A DNA stretch of 64,000 bases from contig NC_046679.1 in NCBI RefSeq assembly GCF_009870125.1, positions 6,014,001-6,078,000 on the forward strand, read 5' to 3'. Below the pieces are notes generated by a model that had not been told where the DNA came from, ran no database searches, and was given only the letters and a program-made list of their open reading frames with translations. Below, piece after piece: positions 1 through 8,407 of this stretch; within the stretch, counting starts at the first letter, position 1, and each line of letters begins with the position of its first letter. A program made the position numbers and the translations under genes. This DNA is from Drosophila pseudoobscura (taxonomy: Eukaryota > Arthropoda > Insecta > Diptera > Drosophilidae).

Positions 1-257
1 ACGATTCCGTTGCACGATCTTGTCGATCTTCTCCGTGTGCGGCATGTGGTTGTGCAGGCCGCCAGTTATGTTCTTCAGCTTGCCATTTTCAAGGACACAG
101 CGAGATCGACAGCGCTGATCGTGTTTCTTCTTTGAGTAGTTGTGGCAGCGCCAGTACTCCTTGTTGCTCTTTCGGCTGTGACAGTTGTACATGAAGCCAT
201 TCAGGACCAGGCAGGGCGTCGACCAAGGACTCTCGATGAAGACCAGCTCCGCGCCAT
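1..257 (-). CDS. mod(mdg4): mod(mdg4) alternative FLYWCH exon, 5' part (runs off window)
   Basis: On the minus strand a pyrimidine-rich acceptor ending in CAG (258-260) opens an exon that stays open to the window edge, about 86 codons. The peptide has the FLYWCH zinc-finger pattern: a GFMYNC strand, YWRC, a second Cys pair (RCRSRC) and a final HNH. Modifier of mdg4 proteins join a shared BTB region to one of many such C-terminal fingers, which decide chromatin targets. The exon begins in phase 1 and completes a GAT (Asp) codon with the final G of the common exon ending at 3344, so it fits that donor. In D. melanogaster such exons are joined partly by trans-splicing; whether cis or trans is used here cannot be seen. 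The 3' end lies outside the window. Confidence 0.85.
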
Positions 258-464
258 CTGTGAATGAAGACGGGAAGACTGCAGTTAGTGTCGGAAGCGA
301 AGCAATGGGGAGATTAATAGTAAGGTGCGTGAATTAGGACAGAAGTGACCAGACTAGCCCTTCGTTGTGGATTCAATTTATTAGATGGTTAGATACGAAC
401 GCGAATACAAGTGATCTTAAACTATGTCGAGAATAATACCAGAGCTTAGGTGGTACGTTAGCTT

Positions 465-994
465 CTAAAGTCCCTTAGTCTTGAGCAGCTGCCGGTGCTG
501 CAGAGGCTTGACCACCTCTACCACTTGCTCAGTGATATGCTGCTGCTCCTCCTCTTCCTCCTCGTCCACTGCTTCGGCCACAGCCTCGGCCAGTGCCTGC
601 ATTTCGATTTGCGTCGCCTCGGAGGCAGGCAGAAATAGCTTGCACTCCTTGCCATCTTTGGCTGTCATGATGCTGATGTTGCTGCTGTTCAGGTATTGGG
701 ATATCTTTGGGTTCGATGTACATATCTCAATGTACTCTTCCAGCTCCTCCTCAACTTTGTACAGTTGCCGCTGCCCGATGCGCACCGCATGCGACTCGTG
801 GTTGTGCAGGCGTCGTGCATCGACGAATTCGCCATTCTTTGTGATGACCACCGCCTTGCAGCGGAGCTTGAGTACGTCTGCACAGCGCCAGGTGGTCTGG
901 CCATTGGCCTGAGTAAGTTTCTTGTTATAGATGTAGTCCCTGTACACTAGCTGGGCGTTCTTCTTCTGGCTGCGTATAAACTTGATAATTCCGT
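465..994 (-). CDS. mod(mdg4): mod(mdg4) alternative FLYWCH exon (complete terminal exon)
   Basis: This is a terminal exon of 176 codons plus a stop at 465-467. Its acceptor CAG lies at 995-997. It starts in phase 1 and forms a GAC (Asp) codon with the last G of the common exon, exactly as the neighbouring FLYWCH exon does. The finger is visible: YIYNKK, TWRC, RCKAVV, then HNH. It is followed by a Glu-run tail (EEEEEE) near the C terminus. Joined to the 402-residue common region it would give an isoform of about 578 residues. A minus-strand AATAAA occurs near 378-384, about 85 bases beyond the stop, a plausible poly(A) signal. The longer open frame upstream to 1025 runs through the acceptor and is not coding. 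Confidence 0.88.
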
Positions 995-2165
995 CTGCGA
1001 TTTGAGCGTGCCATGGCAATAACAAAAAGATGACAAGAAGATAAAGAAAATAGTAAGTAGACGCAAGACAGAGTTAGCTAGACATAACTAGGATTACTAA
1101 TAAAGAGACGGCTTAGGCGGTACGTTAGACACGGCGAAATAAAACAACTATTGTTTAGACTTTGGCTGAAAGCAATTTATTCGCAGATAAAGAACCGCAT
1201 GACCCACGAAGAGCTCGCATACTTACGGAGGAGTGTATTTCCACATTTATCCACTTACAGTAGCATATTAACAACTATATTTACACCGGGATCAAAGCAC
1301 AAGTTCACCAAAGAAAATTATCAGAAAGGCTACTGGCTGGTAGTTCGGAAAAACTGAGTATTTGCTTGATGTCAAGGAACTGGACCAGGTAAAAACCAAC
1401 GAGAAACTACAAGCCATACGCAGGCAAGAACTGTATTAAGCATGACTATTTATTAAAACACATCCGTTTTTATTGCTCATTACATTTATTGCACAGCGTC
1501 GCGTCTGCTTCTTCTTTTCCATTTTTTTTTTTTTACATTTAATTGTTATGTATTTCCATAGAGGTGGGAAATGCGTGAATTTGTATCGAATTATATACGA
1601 TATATCGTGTTGATAGGCGGCGACGCTTGAAATTAACCCATTACGGGTTTTGTTTGTAAAAATCAGTAAAATGTTGTTAAAAAGAACATTTTGGTATTTA
1701 AATACTCATCCTATACCTCAGGTATTCGTGCAAGCACACTAATATTTGATATTTTAAAATTTAAAATACCTTTTTACACTAGTGCCGAGTTTTTTTTACA
1801 AAGGATATATGTACATAGGGGGACTGGTGCTAACAAAAATTTTAGTTGTGGTTGCAGTTGTTCGATTTTCCGAATATTTTAGACCCGTTCTGCCTTGGTT
1901 GAGGGAAAAGGAGCCAATATAAATCCTTAAACCAAATTCTTTAAGCATCAACCATATTAATAGTTCGAGTTAACTCAACAATCGATAGGTAACCGCGTGA
2001 ATATCCTATGTAATCTAAAAACATCGATGTTTTTCCAGCTCTAGCACACATACACATATTCACACAAACAGTGATAAAAGATAAATATCTGTATATAGAT
2101 CTAATCTATTCAAGATACAGATCAAACTCTGATGTCAACATAACGAACTTTTGCGTTGTCAACTA
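995..2165. other. mod(mdg4) intronic/inter-exon DNA, no supported gene
   Basis: AT-rich sequence between FLYWCH exons. A 68-codon plus-strand frame (1151-1357) exists but shows no family signature. An 18-base near-copy of the sequence just after the stop of the 465-994 exon occurs at 1111-1128. Confidence 0.5.
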
Positions 2166-2384
2166 ATGCTTAGATACGAAGGAAGACAGCTCTACAATAA
2201 GGTGTACCGTACGGAGAGCAGAATGAACACCCACGATTGGATCGTCTTATGCTCCTTAATAGCCTGAAATTCGCCGGCTGTTTCAAAATGGCAAAAAAGT
2301 CGACGAATACGATTCTGTTCGACACGATTCCACCGCAACTACAAGAATAGTTTATTGAGCATCCTACGAGAACAACACTCTTAG
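2166..2384 (+). pseudogene. Decayed FLYWCH-like exon on the strand opposite mod(mdg4)
   Basis: One plus-strand frame reads like a FLYWCH finger but has an in-frame TGA at 2265-2267. The first half has LRYEG, LYNK and a Trp (THDW). The second half has KWQ, then FCSTRF, then LREQH before TAG at 2382-2384. Spacing of Trp, Cys and terminal His roughly matches a FLYWCH finger, but the second Cys-pair member and the HxH pair are incomplete. No convincing acceptor in the usual phase was found. mod(mdg4) of D. melanogaster is known to carry isoform exons on both strands, so a dead exon of that kind is the simplest reading. A chance resemblance is not excluded. Confidence 0.42.
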
Positions 2385-3343
2385 GGATGATCTGTCTGTT
2401 ATCAAAGCGGATCGCTACCCTTCCGTCTTTATTCAGACTTTGCATGCCGTAGGAAACGTCCAATGAGTTTTATTACAGCAAACGTGAAAATGGGCAATAG
2501 TATACACAGTCGCCGCTCATCAGCGAAACCCTGGTTTTGTGTGCTGTGATACCCAAAAATCACCGAGCGTCATTCAAGGAACGAAACTGCAGCCTGGATC
2601 GGCTTTGATAGGCGTTCGTGTGGTGAAAGGTGTGCCAACACATTATTGCCTTATCTGTAATTTAGTGGGCGGATACGATCTGTCCTTATCAGCGCCATAC
2701 TTGCTTATGTTTACAGCTCCATGCACGAATTTAATTTGAGGCAAGCACTACAACGCTTTTGGCCGCACACAATAAAATTCCTGATAAACCACAACCCCTT
2801 CCCCCAATAAATTACCTGAAATTTTAAAGTAAAATATAGATATTCAAATAGAAATATTACCATGAAACTGTACAGCCAAACTCCGGTTGAGCTGTGGTCC
2901 AGTGGGCAGCATTCCAGGGGTTTGAGATCGTCTTGACGCCGTATTTAAATTCAACACTCTACTCACCTTTTCACTAATTTTTGAAACGAATCGCGGGATC
3001 TGGCGCGTTAGCGACTGCCGATCGGCCCATGTTCTTTTGCGGAGTTTAATAGAACACAGGCTTGCTTAAATACTGGCTTGTTAGGCAACGCTTAAATAAG
3101 AATCGGTCACAGATTTAAACGTGCCTATCAAACCTCAAGAAGACATGTCCCTTGCTTGCGAGCTGCCAACAGAGTAATTGTTGGGGAAAATATGGACAGC
3201 TCATCGGCTGACTAAGGTTGAAGTCTGATTAGTTGTCAGATAGAATTCTTAGTTGCAATTCGCAGGCAAGTTCCACATCCACTTCCACTAATATTACTTA
3301 GATCTAATGGCGCTGGGCCGGTCACAGTAAAAATTCAACCAAC
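2385..3343. other. mod(mdg4) intronic DNA, no supported gene
   Basis: Begins on the gene's side with the donor of the common exon (GTTGG at 3343 downwards). The open frames here, including a 66-codon one at 2539-2739, show no recognisable domain. Confidence 0.5.
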
Positions 3344-4959
3344 CTTGAGCCTCAGTGTTGCCTGGATCCGCGCTGGTGTCGACAAACGATGAGTCGCTGT
3401 ATGTCTGCGTCTTGACCACGGCCTTCGATGTTGTTGCCGTAGCACTGTTGCCGCTAGTATTGGCTGGTGCTTGGGGGCCGGCATCTTCATTTTCCGTAAA
3501 GTAGCTGTCATCGTAGCGCATGTCACCGTATGTGTCGTCCTCTACATATGTCGCATCGCCATCACCTGCAGCATCGCCATGGTCCTCGGAATATTCAGGT
3601 TCAGCCTTTGTTGGCAATTCCATTGGGAGATCAATGTATTCAGCTTCTTCTTGCTGCTGTTGTTGTTGTTGGGCTTGCTGGCGGAGCTGCTGCGGGTGGA
3701 GCTTGCTTTCGGCAGCGGACACGGTCTGCACGGTGATTTGCTGGGGCACCAGTTGCGCTGTAGACGTGGTCGCCGTCTCTGCTCCAGAGTCCAGGGGGTC
3801 AATGATGTTGGCGGAGGCGGTGGTGGCTGTCGTCTTGGAGCGCTTCACGCCCCCAGTCAGACTACTGCGCTGGGCAGCACGCTTGTTTGTCGACACCAGC
3901 GTCGCGGTCGTTGTCGTTCCGGTCTGCATCTGCTGCGTCTGGATATGCTGCTGCTGTTGCTGTGCTTGTTGTACAATGGCTTGCGGTGCGGATGTTTGGA
4001 TGACAATTTGGGTCGTTCCCTTGTTGTCATCGCCCAGGCCGTCATCGACGGTCTCGATCTTGTAGCGGGCAGAGGCACGCGGCTGTTGGCGCTGAACGCG
4101 CTGGGCCGGTACGGGTTGGGGCGGTTGCTGTTGTACAATAGGTGCTGGTGCTGGTGGGGGGCTCGGCTCCTGCGGTGGTGGCGGAGCGGGATCATTCTGT
4201 AATTTTAGTGTTTTATTTGTTTATGAATATTTATGCTTCTGCGCTTTCAATTCGCTGCAAAAAAAAAAAAAAACAACAACAACCACCCAACGCTGAACGC
4301 TTGGCTGTTGCCAGGCACGGCAGAGCGAGACAACAGCAACGCACGCCATAAGCATACAGCTGCCATCTCTCTCACACGCGCACGCCTTGTGGCATTCTGT
4401 TCTGCGCGTTCGAGATATTTCTAGGTACAGTCAAGCCAACTCTTATACAGGCGTCGGCCCTGTGTATGTATTGCGCGCGAAAGGCACTGCGCTTGGTAGT
4501 TGTTGTTTTCTGGTACAAGTACTCAATTTTGTATACTCACATCGGTCAGCCCCTTGATTTGCAGCGACTCTGCTGTGCTAATGAACGCTGGCAGGGCATC
4601 CTGTTTCACGTTCACCTCACCGCAGTACATAAACTGGATAAGGTCCTTCAAAGCCGAATGGCTAACGTTGTTCAAATACACTACAAAAGTGTAAAACGAA
4701 CATTAATAATTTTCCCTCATGCGTCTGCTTGTGCTTGCTACTTACCGAAGGCATGGGTGTTTAGCGGCATATTGGTGAACATCTTGCGGAACAGGGGCGA
4801 GCACACCGACAAGACCAGGCGGTGGGCCTTAACAATTTGCCCCTCGGCCACCAATGAGACGTCCACGAGATCGCCACGGATTAGAGACTCGTGGAACCCC
4901 GCAGACAGATTCGTGTTGAAGTTGTTCCAACACAAACTGAATTGCTCGTCGTCCGCCAT
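3344..4959 (-). CDS. mod(mdg4): mod(mdg4) common region (BTB/POZ domain and Gln-rich linker)
   Basis: Three coding exons on the minus strand: 4746-4959, 4541-4680 and 3344-4196. Together they encode 402 residues plus one base, the same length as the common part in D. melanogaster. The start MADDEQFSL is the family start; an in-frame upstream Met exists but lies in the 5' UTR. Residues 1-118 form the BTB/POZ dimerisation domain ([31 protein letters not shown]). After it come a Pro/Gln-rich linker, a KRSK basic patch, a Q-run and an acidic stretch ([19 protein letters not shown]). The last exon ends in phase 1 at CAA-G with donor GTTGG, ready for alternative FLYWCH exons. The protein is a chromatin and insulator factor (gypsy insulator, apoptosis, meiotic pairing in males). 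Exon joins read G|TG for Val72 and a clean GAT|AAT junction. Confidence 0.96.
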
Positions 4960-5002
4960 CTTGGACGTTGAAAAAATCAATACTTTTTTGTATATGCGTC
5001 CG

Positions 5003-5400
5003 CTGCAATAGAGAAAGAAAATGCATTAATGTTTTTTCCACATTTCTTCGTTTCTCAGTCCAATTTCAGTTAATATTTTTGTTTACAACCGTCAGCGAAT
5101 ACCAAAAAAGAAGCGAAAATATTCAATACACCCGAAAAAACAGGGAAATTTTCAAGCGTGTGTGTATGTGTGCGAAAAAAATGGCATCGCATCGCTGGTA
5201 GCATTTTCTCGCTTCTCAAGCCGTTTAATTCTAACAAACACTTGCTGCTTACTTGGCCACTTACCTATTGGGTCAATATTTTTTAATAAAATAAAACTAC
5301 AAGTTAATATTTTTCCGAGCACAACTCGACGTCAATTTCACGTTGTTTACCCGGGCGCAAAAATTTTCTGTGTGACCGCGGACTTATCGTTAACCGTTAT
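5003..5400 (-). promoter_or_regulatory. mod(mdg4): mod(mdg4) 5' UTR intron and putative promoter
   Basis: A minus-strand acceptor (CAG, 5003-5005) lies 43 bases before the start codon. A good donor GTAAGT begins at 5264, so a short non-coding first exon probably runs from about 5370 to 5265. At 5370-5377 the minus strand has GGTCACAC, the core of Ohler Motif 1 typical of TATA-less housekeeping promoters. Repeats of TTATCG related to the DRE lie at 5383-5410. Start-site position is inferred. Confidence 0.55.
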
Positions 5401-6230
5401 CGTTATCGACCCTCAGAAATATACCAAAATATACGGTCTCATTTTCAAAATATACCGCGAATATACTGACAAATTGAAGTTGTACTAAAATATTCCTCGA
5501 TTTTGATCTTCCGTGGAATGTTACTATATATATAGCACATTTAGCCATGCCCACTTAATTTTCTTCGATTGATGAATCAATTCTATACATGATTGACCTG
5601 CTCGAAATACTTGCATTTATTGGATTTCTATATGATTGATGAAATTGACAGGGAGCGCGCTGGAAAAAAAGTGTGACCGCGGATTTATCGATAAGATATA
5701 CCTCAAAAATATACCAAAATATACGGTCTCATTTTCAAAATATACCGCGAATATACTGACAAATTGAAGTTGTACTAAAATATTCCTCGATTTTGATCTT
5801 CCGTGGAATATTACTATATATATAGCACATTTAGCCATGCCCACTCAATTTTGTACGATTGATGAATCAATTCTATACATGATTGACCTGCTCGAAATAC
5901 TTGCATTTATTGGATTTCTATATGATTGATGAAATTGACAGGGAGCGCGCTGGAAAAAAAGTGTGACCGCGGATTTATCGATAAGATATACCTCAAAAAT
6001 ATACCAAAATATACGGTCTCATTTTAAAAATATACCGTGAATATACTGACGAATTGAAGTTCTTTTTACATATTCCTCGTTTTTTATCTTCCGTGGAATA
6101 TAACTAATTAAATATAACCCTCAGCGCTGCCCACATAATTTTATCCCATTGATGAATAAATTTTCTACAAGATTGGGTAGCTTTTAATCCTTGCTTTTAT
6201 TGTATTTATTGAAAAAACAGGGTTAAACGA
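5370..6230 (-). repeat. Tandem array of a ~290-300 bp promoter-bearing repeat (three units)
   Basis: Units begin near 5370, 5671 and 5961, spaced about 301 and 290 bases. The first two are nearly identical from about 5412 on. The third diverges after about 6015. On the minus strand each unit ends with paired GGTATATTTT-like motifs (resembling Ohler Motif 6) and GGTCACAC (Motif 1). Units two and three also carry TATCGATA (DRE) at 5686-5693 and 5976-5983. The orientation matches mod(mdg4), so these may be extra promoters upstream of the gene's own. The unit also recurs, inverted, upstream of Nup88. Confidence 0.85.
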
Positions 6231-6306
6231 AAAAGTCCAACCAAAAAAGAGTCGCTAAAGCGAACGGCGGCGAACTGCGGCGAACTGCGGCGAAATCAAA
6301 TTCGAT

Positions 6307-6760
6307 TCAAAAAACGACCAATTCTTTGTTCCATTGAATAATACTATCTATATGGAATATTTAGCCATGCCCACTTAATTTTCTACGATCGATGAATCAA
6401 TTCTATACATGATTGACCTATTCGAAATACTTGCTTTTATTGGATTTCTATATAACTTTGAAAATTAAATTAATAGATTGAAGAAAATGGACAAAAATAC
6501 CATGGGAGCGCGGCGAAAACCAGTATTTCTACAGTATGACCCTCAGAACAGCACCGAAATATACAAAATAAACCGATTGGTGCGCGCCAAATCTAACTTT
6601 TTTGAATGTGAGCGACAAGGATTTAAATGCTGTCAACCGGCCCATTACCGATGCAACAAATACGACGAATCCCTCAATTTTGATCTTCCTTCGAATATCA
6701 GCTATATAGAACATTTAGCCATGCCATCATAATTTTATACGATTGATGAATCAATAGGTA
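6307..6760 (-). repeat. Two diverged partial units of the same repeat
   Basis: 6360-6470 repeats the block with GCCATGCCCAC and GATGAATCAATTC. 6530-6755 repeats the ACCGAAATATAC block and the GATCTTCC...GATGAATCAAT block with many changes. A short (GGCGAACTGC)-type minisatellite lies between the arrays at about 6265-6292. An 84-codon open frame here (6478-6732) is made of repeat sequence and is not treated as a gene. Confidence 0.7.
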
Positions 6761-7462
6761 TAGGTATACCCTATTTGGTTCATATAATATGAATAAACTG
6801 TTTTAAAACGTCATTAGTTAAGAAATTATCTCAGATTGTTATGTCTTAAACATATTAATGCATATTATTAGGGTCTGGTAAATATATCTCAAACCCGATA
6901 CCCATTCTTGGTTTCCGTAAGAAGACCAAAACCTTCAAAGTATCGTTAAAATACCTTTAAAACAGAAACTGACTAGTTTTGGCCTTTATTGGTGCATTAG
7001 ATGACAAACATTCTCTCAATTCTATAATATCCTTTTCCTTAGGGTATCAGAATGTCGCCCATCGTCCATCGCGGTAAAATTCACAGTAAAATCATCGATA
7101 CGTAAATTGCTGTCAAATTCAAATAACATTTCAAGCATTTCATGTATAATGCGAATTAAATATTTAAATTAAATTCTGCCTCAATAGGGGCTATTATTAA
7201 TTTCACTTTATTCTATGACAAATAAAAAATTGGTTGGACTATTAGGCATTTTATTTTAAATTTTGTATAACTAGTTATAACTAAATTTTTGAGATTGACA
7301 ATATATCTATTTCCCTACTCTAGTTACCTTTTTAAGTTCGTTGCTGTTTAAATAAAAACAAATAATGTATTTATCCTCATACTTGAAATGAATATCAAGC
7401 CATCCCTGCAAACATACAATCATAAATATGTTCTGTTCTGTGTGCTTAGTACACTCATCAAA
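6761..7462. other. AT-rich intergenic DNA upstream of tinman
   Basis: No frame with protein character on either strand and no recognisable element. The repeat array ends just to the left. Confidence 0.5.
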
Positions 7463-7499
7463 TCAAGTGTGCGAAAATCTGCACTTGAGCGCCACTTGA
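7463..7499. promoter_or_regulatory. Cluster of three NK-2/Tinman-type sites
   Basis: TCAAGTG at 7463-7469 and CACTTGA at 7482-7488 and 7493-7499, three perfect 7-mers in 37 bases, about 0.9 kb upstream of the tinman start codon. TCAAGTG is the established Tinman/NK-2 homeodomain consensus core. Function as an autoregulatory element is inferred. Confidence 0.55.
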
Positions 7500-8305
7500 C
7501 ACACACAACCAGTTGCGACACACAGTTTATACGTGGGGGGTGGGGACTATAAAACTTAAGGACTTTACAATAATAAATACGGATACTTAAGCTCAAGTAG
7601 CGAAACGGAATCTGCATAAAGTGGCTGCGAACAAACAACTAAACTAAAACAACAACATCGAAGGGAAGATGAATATTTTCGTGACGTTGGAAGTGGCTGT
7701 GAAGGAGACAGCAATCAAAGCTGATGGAAAGGTACATTGGACAAAGGGAGCAGGAAAGTCCTGAGGAGTTATCTAATATTGATAAATAATAATACATTTA
7801 TTATAGCTAACCATAAACTGTGCATACAAAAGTAGGAAAATGTATTATTACTCTTAGTGGTATGCGCTAATTCCTATCCGCACACATTTTTTTCTTACCC
7901 CAGACGACTCACGCACAGAAGAAGGAACGAGATAGAGTACATGTGCTCTGCTGTGATTGGCTCGCGTGGCAGCCATTTTTCCGCCCGAGACCACTACACA
8001 CGCCTTGCTTATGGTCCGGGGTGGGTGTGCAACGTGTATGTGTGTGTATGCGGCGCCAGTTCGTTCTGTTCTCTTTCAGCCAAAGGAGAAAGAACCGAGC
8101 TGAGGCTGACAAATTGCAGACACAGTCGAGTGCGCATCGGAACGGCACTTCGGGGCACGGTTACGGGCAACGAGAACGACATTCAGTTCCAATACGGCTG
8201 CAAGGGGTGCGGATGCGTGCCGCCACATACTCATCCTCATCGCTATTCGGCTATTCGAGTCCTACCCACACTATCGCGCGCTCATAGTCGCAGTGGCAGT
8301 CGCAT

Positions 8306-8388
8306 TCAAGTGTCGCAAGTTCAAGTGCAATTTGGCAAATTGTTGTATTTATTTAAATTGAAAGTGCCTCCTCTCAAGTGCTCAAGTG
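8306..8388 (+). promoter_or_regulatory. tin: Four perfect TCAAGTG sites in the tinman leader
   Basis: TCAAGTG occurs at 8306-8312, 8321-8327, 8374-8380 and 8382-8388, all in the same orientation and ending 20 bases before the start codon. They lie in the presumed 5' UTR/proximal promoter. They match the binding site of the protein this gene encodes, which suggests direct autoregulation. Confidence 0.6.
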
Positions 8389-8407
8389 ATCCAACAAAAC
8401 TCGTAAA

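Noticed and set aside
1151-1357. 68-codon plus-strand frame, possible second antisense FLYWCH exon
   Set aside because: It has KGYWLVV but no Cys pair or HxH, and joining it to the following open stretch needs a frame shift.
3471-4202. 243-codon plus-strand frame opposite mod(mdg4)
   Set aside because: Antisense shadow of the Gln/Thr/Ala-rich common exon. Leu/Gly/Arg-rich composition without domains.
6478-6732. 84-codon plus-strand frame in the promoter-repeat array
   Set aside because: It consists of diverged repeat units and has no homologue-like motifs.
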